A stretch of 64,000 bases of DNA from Fimbriiglobus ruber (GTDB lineage: Bacteria > Planctomycetota > Planctomycetia > Gemmatales > Gemmataceae). The stretch lies in NCBI RefSeq assembly GCF_002197845.1, contig NZ_NIDE01000008.1, positions 558,001 through 622,000 of the forward strand, in the 5' to 3' direction. Both the position numbers and the translations under genes were made by a program. This document shows, piece by piece, positions 37,182 through 46,685 of this stretch (its first letter is position 1; every line of letters starts with the position of its first letter). Under the pieces are notes generated by a model. The model did not search any database. It was not told where the DNA came from and worked only from the letters and a program-made list of their open reading frames with translations.

Positions 37182-39398
37182 ATGCAAACCCCATTCGCGA
37201 CGGCCGTTCAGTTACTCCGGGCCGGCCGTCGTCAGGAAGCCGCCGCGGTGTGTGAAAAAATCCTGGCGGCCGACCGCGGACATTCGGACGCGGCCCACCT
37301 GCTCGGCGTCTTGCGACTCCAGGACGGCGCGGCCGCGGAGGCCGCCACTTTGATCGAACACGCCGTGGCCGTGCGGTCGGACGTTCCGGACTACTACCTG
37401 GATTTGGCCGAGGCGTATCGGGCGAGCGGTCGGGCCGGGGATGCGGTCGATTGCTGTCAGACCGCTCTCCGCCTCCGGGCTGCCGACCCGGCCGCCCTGA
37501 ACACTCTCGGGCTCGCGCTGCTGGACGCGGGCCGTCCCGAGGAAGCGATCGAGGCGTTTCGGAAAACGCTCGACCTCCGGCCCGATTTCGCCCCGGCACA
37601 CAACAATCTGGGCGTCGCGCTGCGGGCGTCGGGTCGGCCGGACTCTGCCCTCGAACACTTCCGCCGGGCGGCCGAACTGGCCCCGGATTTTGCGCCCGGT
37701 CGGGCAAACCTGGGGCGAGCGCTCCTGAACAATAACCGGCCGGAAGAGGCGCTGCCTCACAACGAAGCCGCGGCGCGACAGCAACCGAACGCGGACACCT
37801 TCACCGACCTCGCCAACGTCTTGTGGGCTTTAAAGAAGGTTGAAGAGGCGGTGGCGAAATATTTGGACGCGATCCGGCTCGGCCCGGACCGCGCCGTGCC
37901 CCACGCCAACCTCGGCCGGCTCTTGCGGGACGAAGGCCGGACGTGGGAGGCGATCTCTTGGTTGAAAACCGCGACCCGGCTCGCCCCCGAGAACGTGGAT
38001 TATTGGGACGACCTGGCCGGCGTCTACTGGGCGAACGACGGCGCCGCCGACGCGATGGCAGCCTGGGAGCGGGTTCTCGCCCTGGCCCCGCGCCGGGTGG
38101 CAGCCCGGACCTCGCTCGGGTGGGCCTTGCAAGAGGACGGCCGTCAGGCAGAGGCCGCCGAGTGTTATCGACTCGCCCTCGGTGTCCAGCCCGATTACGC
38201 GCCGGCTCACCTCAACACCGGCGTGCTTCATGAAGAGAAAGGGGAGATGACTGAAGCGGAAGCGGCGTACCGCGAAGCCATCCGGCTTCAGCCATCCTTC
38301 GCCCTCGCCCACTCCCGGCTCGCGACCCTCCTCCGCGGCCGGTTCCCGGCCGCCGACCAGGCCGCGCTCGACGAGTTGCTCGCAAGTCCAAATTTGGGGG
38401 ACGAAGGCCGCGCCCGCCTGTTGTTCGCCACCGCCCATGTGGCCGACGCCCAGGGTGATGCGCCCCGTGCGGCCGAGTGCCTTCGGACGGCCAACGCCCT
38501 CTGCCAGGGCCAGGAAGATCGAAAGAAACAGGGCTACAAGCCGGCCGAACACGACCGCTACGTCGGCCGAATCATGGCCAGCTTCGGCCCCGAGTGGTTT
38601 GCGCGGACCGCTGGTGCCGGGTCGTCGAGCCGGCGTCCCGTTTTCATTTTCGGGCTGCCGCGGTCCGGCACGACATTGGTCGAGCAAATCTTGGCCAGTC
38701 ACCCGGCGGTACACGGGGCCGGGGAACTTTCGCTGGCGCGACGAGGATTCGAGTCGCTACCCACCGTACTAGGCCGTACCGATTCTCCGTTCCAGTGCCT
38801 GTCGCATTTGGATTCCGCCGGCCTCAGGCGGTTCGCGGAAAAGCATCTTGAACAACTTCAAGCAATCGCGCCGGCCGCGGCCGACCGGGTCGTCGACAAG
38901 ATGCCGGACAACTACCTCTACCCCGGCTGGCTGGTCGCCCTGTTCCCGAACGCGACGTTTATCCATTGCCACCGCGACCTGCGCGACATCGCCCTGTCGT
39001 GCTGGATGACGGACTTCCGCTCGCTCAAGTGGACCAACTCGATCGAATCCATCGCCGGCCGCTTCCGGGCGTATCGCCGACTGATGGGCCACTGGGAAGC
39101 GACGTGTCCGGTGACGATCCACCGGGTTCGGTACGAGGACACGGTCGCCGACCTGGAGTCCGTAGCCCGGCGGATCATCGCGGCGTGTGGCCTGGACTGG
39201 AACCCGGCGTGCCTCGAATTCCACCGCAGCAAGCGAACAGTCCGGACCGCCAGCGTGACCCAGGTGCGGCAGCCGATCTTTACTACCTCTGTCGCCCGCT
39301 GGAAGAGGTACGAGCCGGACCTAGCTGCCCTCTTTGACGCATTGCCGGAGCCGGTTGACGCGCGGGAAGTGCATCAGACGGGGCCGGCGAGCGTTTAA
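37182..39398 (+). CDS. TPR-repeat sulfotransferase
   Basis: A 738-residue protein. Residues ~1-400 are roughly eleven tetratricopeptide repeats (AAHLLGVLRLQDG, APAHNNLGVALRASG). The C-terminal part from ~485 is a sulfotransferase: the 5'-phosphosulfate loop is FIFGLPRSGTTLVEQIL, and IHCHRDLRDIALSCW covers the 3'-phosphate site. It transfers sulfate from PAPS to an unidentified acceptor, which the TPR part may recruit. Planctomycetes carry many such genes, often linked to sulfated polysaccharides. The 185-bp divergent region upstream is shared with the FG-GAP gene. Confidence 0.93.
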   Translation: MQTPFATAVQLLRAGRRQEAAAVCEKILAADRGHSDAAHLLGVLRLQDGAAAEAATLIEHAVAVRSDVPDYYLDLAEAYRASGRAGDAVDCCQTALRLRAADPAALNTLGLALLDAGRPEEAIEAFRKTLDLRPDFAPAHNNLGVALRASGRPDSALEHFRRAAELAPDFAPGRANLGRALLNNNRPEEALPHNEAAARQQPNADTFTDLANVLWALKKVEEAVAKYLDAIRLGPDRAVPHANLGRLLRDEGRTWEAISWLKTATRLAPENVDYWDDLAGVYWANDGAADAMAAWERVLALAPRRVAARTSLGWALQEDGRQAEAAECYRLALGVQPDYAPAHLNTGVLHEEKGEMTEAEAAYREAIRLQPSFALAHSRLATLLRGRFPAADQAALDELLASPNLGDEGRARLLFATAHVADAQGDAPRAAECLRTANALCQGQEDRKKQGYKPAEHDRYVGRIMASFGPEWFARTAGAGSSSRRPVFIFGLPRSGTTLVEQILASHPAVHGAGELSLARRGFESLPTVLGRTDSPFQCLSHLDSAGLRRFAEKHLEQLQAIAPAAADRVVDKMPDNYLYPGWLVALFPNATFIHCHRDLRDIALSCWMTDFRSLKWTNSIESIAGRFRAYRRLMGHWEATCPVTIHRVRYEDTVADLESVARRIIAACGLDWNPACLEFHRSKRTVRTASVTQVRQPIFTTSVARWKRYEPDLAALFDALPEPVDAREVHQTGPASV

Positions 39399-39494
39399 TC
39401 CTCGTGGGCGCCGCGATTAATCAATTCCTGATCGGGTCCGTAGAACCTCCCCCGACACGGGTACTACTACTGTGAACCCACCCGGAGGCCGAAC

Positions 39495-41339
39495 GTGAAC
39501 CGTCTCCACCTTCAAGCGCTGTTGCGGACCGTCGCCGACGGGACCAACGGCGTGTCCGACGTCGAACTGCTGGCGCGATACCGGCACAACCGGGACGACG
39601 CGGCGTTCACCGAACTGGTAGCGCGGTACGGCCGACTGGTGTGGTCGGTCTGCCGGCACTTGACGCGGTCCGACGCGGACGCCGAGGACGCGTTCCAGGC
39701 GACATTCCTGGCCCTCGCCCAGGGTGCCGATCGTGTTCGCAAGGGGGACAAGCTGGGGGCGTGGCTGCACGGCGTCGCGTACCGCGTGTGCATGAAGCTT
39801 CGGCGTGCTGAGCAGCGCCGCGCGGCCCGGGAGCGGGCGGCCGCGCCGCGGGAGGCGGCGAGCGACGTGCCGGAATCGGCCTGGGACCGGGCGCTCGCGG
39901 CCGTCCACGAGGAGCTGGCGAAGTTGCCGGACACGCTCCGAGTGCCGTTCATCGTCTGCTGTCTGGAAGGGAAAGGGACGTCGGCCGCGGCCGAGTCGCT
40001 CGGGTGGAAACTCGGCACCCTGTCGGGTCGGCTCACGCGGGCGAAAGACCTGCTCGTGGCCCGGCTCGAAGCGCGAGGTTTCGCGGCCGGGGTCGTGGCG
40101 GCGGCGGCCGTGACCGGCGGGGCGGCCAGCGCGCCGGCCGCGGTCACCGGCCGCGCCGTCGAGGCGGCCGCACCGGGGGCCACCATTTCACCATCCGTTC
40201 TTCACCTGTCACATGGAGTCATCGGGATGAGTATCAATCGCGTAAAACTCCTCGCCGCAGCCGTCATGCTGGCGTGCGGCCTCGGGACCGGGGTCGGCAC
40301 GATGTGGGTGGCCAACGCCCAACCACCGACGAAGTCCGACGAGGCAGCTGCCGCAGCCGCGAAATACAAACAAGCAGTGGAGTTGTATTACCGCGCGGCT
40401 GAAAAGGTCGCCCAGCCCGCCAAATGGGAGTACCGGTACAAGCCACTGACCGGCCGCGGAACGACACAATCCGTGTTTGAAAAATTGGTGCAGGAAAACG
40501 AAACGGACGGCTTCGCGTTCTTCGCCGTGATCAACATGGAATGGTCGGACCAAGGCGGGAAGCTCGAACCGAGCGCGGATGGGAAATCACCGGGTACAAC
40601 CTTGCCGACGCTCGCGTTCCGTCGAGCCCTTCCTCCGGGCCAATCCGCAAAGAGTCCGCCACAGGGTGCGAAGCCGGAAGTTCGGCGAATCGAGGGTTTC
40701 AAGATGCTAATGGAGGAATCCAGACTCAAAGACCGGACGGCTCAGGGCGCCAAGGAGTTGGAAGCGGCCGTCGAACAACTCCGAGCCACGGTCAATAAAC
40801 TTCAAATGGAAAAGGCCAAGTTGGAGGCCCAACTCAAGGCTGTTGCTGACCCGACCTTGGCCCAAAAGAAATTGGAGTTGGAGACTCTCCTCGAACAGAC
40901 CATGAAAGCACTCGGTGATCCCGTCCAGAAGCAGAGGCTGGCGGCCGAGCAAGCACTCCGCGCGCAACAAGAGGCAAAGGCGGCGGAAGAGGAAGCGCAT
41001 CGCGCAAAACAAGAGGCAAAGGCGGCGGAAGAGAAGGCTCTTCGCTCGCAACTTCAAGAGATGAGGACTCAAATCGAGAAGCTGAAAGCACAACCCGCTC
41101 CGAACAAGGGTATCTTTAAACTCGAAAAAGGTGGAAAGGTCCAGAAGACATACACGCAACCCGAACTTCCGCTTGGAGTTTCTGAATTGAAGGACGTTCT
41201 CGGCCGGCTCGCGGCGAAGCGATTCGGCGACCGGGTGACTTTCCAGGTCAGCGGCGAAGGTGCCACGTTGGTTGTTAGCGGCGACAAGGAAGCCATCGAA
41301 TGGGCCGGTACCGTCATCCAAACGATGTCGGGCAAGTGA
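39495..41339 (+). CDS. ECF sigma factor with transmembrane helix and long C-terminal extension
   Basis: A 614-residue protein. Sigma region 2 lies at ~35-105 (DAEDAFQATFLALAQ) and region 4 at ~135-190 (LPDTLRVPFIVCCLEGKGTS, then GTLSGRLTRAKDLL). An Ala-rich linker leads to one transmembrane helix at ~250-272 ending in an AQP signal-like site. The rest is outside: a ~100-residue globular part, a coiled coil (~400-530, QQEAKAAEEEAHRAKQEAKAAEE) and a short beta-rich end. This matches the Gemmata-type ECF01-like sigma factors with C-terminal sensory extensions. No anti-sigma gene is adjacent, so the extension probably controls activity. GGAGG precedes the start. Confidence 0.9.
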   Translation: MNRLHLQALLRTVADGTNGVSDVELLARYRHNRDDAAFTELVARYGRLVWSVCRHLTRSDADAEDAFQATFLALAQGADRVRKGDKLGAWLHGVAYRVCMKLRRAEQRRAARERAAAPREAASDVPESAWDRALAAVHEELAKLPDTLRVPFIVCCLEGKGTSAAAESLGWKLGTLSGRLTRAKDLLVARLEARGFAAGVVAAAAVTGGAASAPAAVTGRAVEAAAPGATISPSVLHLSHGVIGMSINRVKLLAAAVMLACGLGTGVGTMWVANAQPPTKSDEAAAAAAKYKQAVELYYRAAEKVAQPAKWEYRYKPLTGRGTTQSVFEKLVQENETDGFAFFAVINMEWSDQGGKLEPSADGKSPGTTLPTLAFRRALPPGQSAKSPPQGAKPEVRRIEGFKMLMEESRLKDRTAQGAKELEAAVEQLRATVNKLQMEKAKLEAQLKAVADPTLAQKKLELETLLEQTMKALGDPVQKQRLAAEQALRAQQEAKAAEEEAHRAKQEAKAAEEKALRSQLQEMRTQIEKLKAQPAPNKGIFKLEKGGKVQKTYTQPELPLGVSELKDVLGRLAAKRFGDRVTFQVSGEGATLVVSGDKEAIEWAGTVIQTMSGK

Positions 41340-41404
41340 GTACGGTTTGTTGCACATGGCGGTCCGTGCTTTATCCCAGCTGAAATTCTTCTGATTAGCA
41401 AATC

Positions 41405-41443
41405 CGAGCGCTGCCGGGCGGTCAATCCTCCCGGCAGCGCTCG
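41405..41443 (+). terminator. Hairpin terminator of the sigma-factor gene
   Basis: Arms 41405-41418 and 41430-41443 pair perfectly over 14 bp around an 11-nt loop, 66 bp after the stop codon. No T-run follows. The remaining part of the 315-bp gap (41340-41654) shows no gene. Confidence 0.7.
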
Positions 41444-41654
41444 CGGCGTTCGCAAACGCGAAGTGCCTCCCACAGATCCTCTCTCGGCGACATCTCTGTT
41501 TTTCAAGCAACAACAATTCTCCAGTTCGTATCCCTCGCCGACCGCGAGAAAGGAGGGACCGCGGCTGTCCTGTTCGTAAAACGATTCTCGGTACCCGCTC
41601 GTATCATTCTCGGGGCTGAGCCGGTCCGGGCATTTTCTTCTGACGGGAACGGAC

Positions 41655-43439
41655 GTGTCGCAAATTGGCAATCAATGGGTGGTTCCGCCGGCTCCGTGGT
41701 CGTGGGCGGCCGCCCGTCCTGCTGTCCTCGCGGCTCTGTGGGTTGTTTGTCTCGTCGTCGCGTGGGGACGGTGGGATCACGCGCGGCACGAATTCGATAC
41801 GGCGGCCGGACCAACCGATCGCCGGCGGGTGGATAACAATTCCGGGCACGCCCAGATCGACTTTGGCGGCCAGTGGATGATGGGCCGGCTCGTGGCCACC
41901 GGGCACGCCCGCGACCTGTACCACCGGGGCACTCAATGGAAGCTCGCTTGGGCCGGGTTTCCCCCGGAAAACGAGTCTCCTTACATCCGCCGCAATGTGT
42001 TCCCGCATTTCCTCCGGGAACCGGGTGAGGAATCGGCCCAGATCCGCCACGACGCCGAATGGATGATGTACTGGTTCATGGGCGAAGACTCCGACCGCTG
42101 GCCCACCGCGGCCGGTGGTGCCGTCCTCCCGCTCGGGGCGGACGCCCTTTGCCCGAATCCGCTCGCGACCGCGGCGCTGGTTGTCGCCGCGCGCGACCAG
42201 ATCACCCCGGAAGTCGTCGCGGCCGTCGACCGGCCGGCGGTCGGCGGCCCGCTTTACCCGCCGATCCACGGCTTCCTGTACGCCCCTCTTGGCCTCTTCG
42301 ACCGCCCCCAGGAAGCGTACTTCGCATTCCAACTGCTGTCGCTCGGCTTGACGTTCGTCGCCGGGCTTGGCGTCAATGTTCTGAGTCGGGGATGGATCTG
42401 GTGGCCGGTGGCGACGACCGTGATTTTGCTTTTCCCTGGCTACCGATGTGGTCTGGATCTCGGGCAGAACCAAATTGTGACGCTGACCATCCTGATATGG
42501 GGGTGGGTGTTGGCTGCCCGGGGGCGGAGCGGATGGGGCGGAGTGGTGTGGGGGTTGCTCGCGTTCAAGCCGGTCTGGGCACTGGCCTTTTTCCTGGCCC
42601 CGCTCCTGATGCGCCGGTGGCGGTTCTGTGCGACGATGGCGGCGACCGGAATCGTACTCGGGGCGGCGACCTTGCCGTTCGTGGGTTTACAGACCTGGTT
42701 CGAGTGGCTGGACGTCGGCAAAGAAGCGTCCGAAACGTATCGGGTGAACGAGAACTGGATCAAACTGAGCCGGGATCTCGGCGGGCTGATTCGTCGAGCG
42801 GCAGTCGATTTCTCGGTTCCAGAGGCCAACCGGGGCGACAAAAAAATCGACGCGGCCGCCTGGGGAATGTGGGCTGTGGTATTTGCAACCACGGTTGGCG
42901 TATACCTCTGGCGCGGCCGCCAGCGGGCGCCTGTGGGTTTTGCAGCCGGGTTCTTGTTTCTCGGTGCGTACCTGTGTTGCTATCGGTTCATGTATTACGA
43001 CATCATCCTCGCCCTGTTACCGATGGCCGTTCTGTTCGCCGACCCGCGGCGTTTCTCCCGCGCGACCGTGTTTGAACCGCGGCAGGTTGAGATTGCTGCC
43101 GATAGTAAGCCGCGACCGGTACCTGTGCCCGTTCCGTCCGATCAGCGGTGTGTCGGGTACATCAACTCCGCCCTGCTAACGGTGTTGGTAGCATTATTAT
43201 TGGTGGAGAACATGCTCCCGAGCTTCCCACTCGAAGGCAGCATCGGGTTCGGATATCTGGCACGCGAAACGCGGGCGACCAACGGCACGACTACCGTTTA
43301 CGTTCCGAAGTTGACGATCGAAACGTCGGTTTACTATGCCTGGGAAACGATGCTTTTGCTCGTGTTGTGGGCGTGGTGCGGATGGCGGCTGTTGCTGAAT
43401 GGGGATTGTGAGGACGCCACTTCTACGGACGTTTCTTAA
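41655..43439 (+). CDS. GT87-type (DUF2029) membrane glycosyltransferase
   Basis: A 594-residue multi-pass protein starting at GTG 41655. About ten transmembrane helices, a long extracytoplasmic first loop with DFGGQWMMGRLVATGHARDLYH, and GLDLGQNQIVTLTILIWGW resemble the GT87 mannosyltransferase family that uses polyprenyl-phosphate sugars. The acceptor is unknown. Its TAA stop overlaps the TAA stop of the opposing NHL gene by four bases with no terminator between. Confidence 0.8.
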   Translation: MSQIGNQWVVPPAPWSWAAARPAVLAALWVVCLVVAWGRWDHARHEFDTAAGPTDRRRVDNNSGHAQIDFGGQWMMGRLVATGHARDLYHRGTQWKLAWAGFPPENESPYIRRNVFPHFLREPGEESAQIRHDAEWMMYWFMGEDSDRWPTAAGGAVLPLGADALCPNPLATAALVVAARDQITPEVVAAVDRPAVGGPLYPPIHGFLYAPLGLFDRPQEAYFAFQLLSLGLTFVAGLGVNVLSRGWIWWPVATTVILLFPGYRCGLDLGQNQIVTLTILIWGWVLAARGRSGWGGVVWGLLAFKPVWALAFFLAPLLMRRWRFCATMAATGIVLGAATLPFVGLQTWFEWLDVGKEASETYRVNENWIKLSRDLGGLIRRAAVDFSVPEANRGDKKIDAAAWGMWAVVFATTVGVYLWRGRQRAPVGFAAGFLFLGAYLCCYRFMYYDIILALLPMAVLFADPRRFSRATVFEPRQVEIAADSKPRPVPVPVPSDQRCVGYINSALLTVLVALLLVENMLPSFPLEGSIGFGYLARETRATNGTTTVYVPKLTIETSVYYAWETMLLLVLWAWCGWRLLLNGDCEDATSTDVS

Positions 43440-44365
43440 AACCGCACTCGCTGCACCCGGTGGTTTTCGGTGTCGATGACGTGAAGCCGCCCGCGGCGGT
43501 CGACGACGATCGCCCACGGGTCGGCGAGTTGTCCCGGTCCGTGGCCCGGGGAACCCCAGGTGCCGAGCGATTTCCCGTCCGGGGTAAACTTCTGAACGCG
43601 GCCGTTGCCGCGCTCGACGACGTACAGGTCGCCCGCGGGTCCGAAGGCCAGATCGTAGGGGTATTGCAACTGGCCCGGGCCGCTACCCGGTTCGCCGAAC
43701 GCGCGAACGAACTGCCCGTCGCGGGTGAAGACCTGGATGCGGTGGTTGCAGGCGTCGGCCACGAACAGCAACCCGTCCGGCGAGAACGCGAGCGCCCTGG
43801 CGCGGTTCAACTGGCCCGGTTCCTGGCCTTGCTCGCCCCAGCATGCGACGAACTTCCCGTCCTGATCGAGTTTCGTGATCCGGTCATTCTGCCCGAATTC
43901 TGCAACGTAGTAGTAGCCTTCGGCGTCTTGCACGCAGTCCGAAACATACCCCCATTGGCCCGGTTTCGTGCCCGCCTCGCCGCCGAAGGTTTTGAGCAAA
44001 GTTCCGTCGTGCGTGTAGATGCGGACGCAGTGATAGTGCGAGTCGCAGACGATGAGATTGCCTTCGCGATCGATACCCAGTCCGCTCGGCCGGCCGTTGC
44101 GAAAATCGGGCGTAGTCCAGGTGAAGCCGAGGTGTTTGCCGTCCAGGTCGTAACACTGCACGCGGGCGGTGAAGTCGACGATGAACAGCCGGTCTTCGTG
44201 GTCGATGGCGGCGGCCCGTGGGCGGGCGAAGTCGCCGTCGCGGACGCCACGCTTGCCCCACACGAGATCGGGCGCGCCCCCGGTCCGGGACGGCCCGAAC
44301 ACGAACAATCCGGCCCCAACGATGAGGAAGAGGATTCCGAGCACGGCTGCCAGCCGACGATTCAC
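43436..44365 (-). CDS. NHL-repeat beta-propeller protein, membrane-anchored
   Basis: A 309-residue protein with an N-terminal anchor (residues 5-24) and about six NHL blades, with repeated units like ADACNHRIQVFTRDGQFVRAFG and VERGNGRVQKFTPDG. NHL propellers mediate protein or ligand binding, and some are lyases, but no catalytic residues are evident. It ends inside the last codons of the GT87 gene. It faces the esterase gene across a 212-bp divergent region. Confidence 0.9.
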   Translation of the reverse strand: MNRRLAAVLGILFLIVGAGLFVFGPSRTGGAPDLVWGKRGVRDGDFARPRAAAIDHEDRLFIVDFTARVQCYDLDGKHLGFTWTTPDFRNGRPSGLGIDREGNLIVCDSHYHCVRIYTHDGTLLKTFGGEAGTKPGQWGYVSDCVQDAEGYYYVAEFGQNDRITKLDQDGKFVACWGEQGQEPGQLNRARALAFSPDGLLFVADACNHRIQVFTRDGQFVRAFGEPGSGPGQLQYPYDLAFGPAGDLYVVERGNGRVQKFTPDGKSLGTWGSPGHGPGQLADPWAIVVDRRGRLHVIDTENHRVQRVRF

Positions 44366-44577
44366 GATCGGCCTTTTTTGAATTGTGGAGACTGTTTGCC
44401 GAACAGGGTTACGTTATCAAGCCGAGCCGTCCGGAACAAACGGTTGCCCGGGTGAAGTCGGAACCTCACCCATCCCTTCGACCCTCACGCCACCGTGCGA
44501 TCTGGCGGGTTTTCTGTTGGCCGTCGCCCGCCCGTCGCGTAGATTTTTTTCATTCCCACCCCCCGGAGACACTTCTC

Positions 44578-46617
44578 ATGCTCGTGTTCGGCCGCCCTCG
44601 CTATCTCGCATCACTCGGCCTGTGTGCCGCACTCGTCGCTTCGGCCGTGCCCCGCTCCGCCGCCGACGGGCCGCCTGACAATAGCTCGGAAAAAGTTCGC
44701 CAGGTTCCGCCCAAGGGCGTCGCGGTTCCACCCGCCGACGCGGCGGAACTCAAGGCCGGTCTCGCCGACATCAAGAAAGAACTCGATGCGCTGCCCGAAG
44801 CGCTCAAGGACAAACCCGCCCTGCTCGACCTCATCCCGGACGTCGAGATCTATTACACCGCCGTCCGCTACGCCCTGGATTACGACGAGTTTTTCAACGC
44901 GAAGGAAATCCCGGCCGCGAAAGCCCTGCTCAAACAAGGGATCGCCCGCGCGAAAGACCTGAAAGAAGGCAAGTCGCCGTGGACCACCGCGACCGGCCTG
45001 GTCGTCCGCGGCTACCGGTCCAAGATCGACGGCAGCGCGCAGCCCTACGGCCTCGTCGTCCCGAAAAACTACGACCCGAAAGCCGCGACCAAGCACCGGC
45101 TCGATTTCTGGTGGCACGGCCGCGGGGAAAACCTCAGCGAAGTGAACTTCATCGACGGCCGGCAGAAGTCCTCCGGAGATTTCACGCCCGTTGGCGCCTT
45201 CGTCCTCCACCCCTACGGGCGGTATTGCAACGCGAACAAGTTCGCGGGCGAGATCGACACCCTCGAATGCCTGGCCCACGCGAAGAAGCATTACCCGATC
45301 GACGATTCCCGCATCGTCGCCCGCGGGTTCAGCATGGGCGGGGCCGCCTGCTGGCAGTTCGCCGTTCACTACCCGACCCTGTTCTGCGCCGCCGCCCCGG
45401 GTGCCGGGTTCAGCGAGACGCCGGAGTTCCTGCACGTTTTTCAACACGAAAAAGTCGAGCCGACGTGGTACGAGAAGAAGCTCTGGCACATGTACAATGC
45501 CTCCGACTGCGCCCAGAACATCTTCGACCTGCCGACCGTCGCCTACAGCGGCGAGGTCGACAGCCAGAAGCAGGCGGCCGACGTGATGGCCCGGGAAATG
45601 AAGAAGGTCGGGCTGGAACTGACACACCTGATCGGGCCCAAAACCGGCCACTCGTACCACCCGGAAACGAAGAAAGAAGTCATCGCGAAGGTCGACGCCA
45701 TCGTCGCGAAGGGCCGCGACCCGTTCCCGAAAGAGATCAAGTTCGTCACGTACACCCTGCTTTACAACAAGTGCGCGTGGGTGACCGTGACCGGCCTCGG
45801 CAAGCACTGGGAGGCTGCCCATGTCAACGGGGAGGTCAAGAACGGCGTCGCCACGCTGACGACCGAGAACGTGACCCGGTTACAGGTCGACTTCAAGCAA
45901 GACGCCGGCCACGTGGTTAGCCGGTTGGCGATCGACGGGACGGAATTCACACTGCCTGCGGCCGACGCCGGAGCCTACATCGGCCGGTTCCACAAGGCGG
46001 CCGGCAAATGGGAATCCGGGTCGGGCGTGTCCGACGGCGTACTCGTCAAGAAGCACGGCCTCCAGGGGCCGATCGACGACGCGTTCATGGACAAATTCCT
46101 GATGGTGAAGCCGACCGGGACGCCGCTGAACGAGAAGGTCGGGGCGTGGGCCGCCACGGAGTTCGGCCACGCGGTCGCCCACTGGCGGAAGCAGTTCCGC
46201 GGGGACGCGCCGGTGAAAGACGACACCGCCGTCACCGACGACGACATCGCGCACGCCAACCTCGTCCTCTGGGGCGACCCGGGGAGCAACAAGGTACTTG
46301 CGAAAATCGCCGACAAACTGCCGGTGAAGTGGACGAAAGACGGGCTGACGGTGGGCGACAAGACCTACGACGGCAAGACCCACGCCGCCGTGTTGATCTA
46401 CCCGAACCCGCTGAACCCCAAGAAGTACGTGGTTCTCAACAGCGGCTTCACGTTCCGGGAGTATGATTATCTCAACAACGCCCGGCAGGTGCCCAAACTC
46501 CCGGACTACGCGGTGGTCGACGTGACCAGCCCGCCGACCCCGCGGGTGCCGGGCAAAATCGTCCGCGCCGGGTTCTTCGGAGAGGCGTGGGACTTGCGCC
46601 CCGACGACGGGCAATAG
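44578..46617 (+). CDS. Exported alpha/beta-hydrolase (esterase/prolyl-oligopeptidase-like)
   Basis: A 679-residue protein, start at ATG 44578 with GGAGA upstream and a signal peptide (residues 1-29). Within the ~240-residue alpha/beta-hydrolase domain, GFSMGGAACWQFA gives the nucleophile Ser, and KTGHSYH a likely catalytic His. An N-terminal helical region and a long C-terminal beta-rich region (~400-679) flank it; the latter contains paired TYTLLYNKCAW and YPNPLNPKKYVVLNSG segments typical of planctomycete hydrolases. The substrate is unknown. Confidence 0.85.
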   Translation: MLVFGRPRYLASLGLCAALVASAVPRSAADGPPDNSSEKVRQVPPKGVAVPPADAAELKAGLADIKKELDALPEALKDKPALLDLIPDVEIYYTAVRYALDYDEFFNAKEIPAAKALLKQGIARAKDLKEGKSPWTTATGLVVRGYRSKIDGSAQPYGLVVPKNYDPKAATKHRLDFWWHGRGENLSEVNFIDGRQKSSGDFTPVGAFVLHPYGRYCNANKFAGEIDTLECLAHAKKHYPIDDSRIVARGFSMGGAACWQFAVHYPTLFCAAAPGAGFSETPEFLHVFQHEKVEPTWYEKKLWHMYNASDCAQNIFDLPTVAYSGEVDSQKQAADVMAREMKKVGLELTHLIGPKTGHSYHPETKKEVIAKVDAIVAKGRDPFPKEIKFVTYTLLYNKCAWVTVTGLGKHWEAAHVNGEVKNGVATLTTENVTRLQVDFKQDAGHVVSRLAIDGTEFTLPAADAGAYIGRFHKAAGKWESGSGVSDGVLVKKHGLQGPIDDAFMDKFLMVKPTGTPLNEKVGAWAATEFGHAVAHWRKQFRGDAPVKDDTAVTDDDIAHANLVLWGDPGSNKVLAKIADKLPVKWTKDGLTVGDKTYDGKTHAAVLIYPNPLNPKKYVVLNSGFTFREYDYLNNARQVPKLPDYAVVDVTSPPTPRVPGKIVRAGFFGEAWDLRPDDGQ

Positions 46618-46685
46618 TAAACACCGCCCCGGCCGTGAGCCCGGGGTTTTCCAACAGCGGTGTAGTTTCCGTTAGAGGAATTAAC

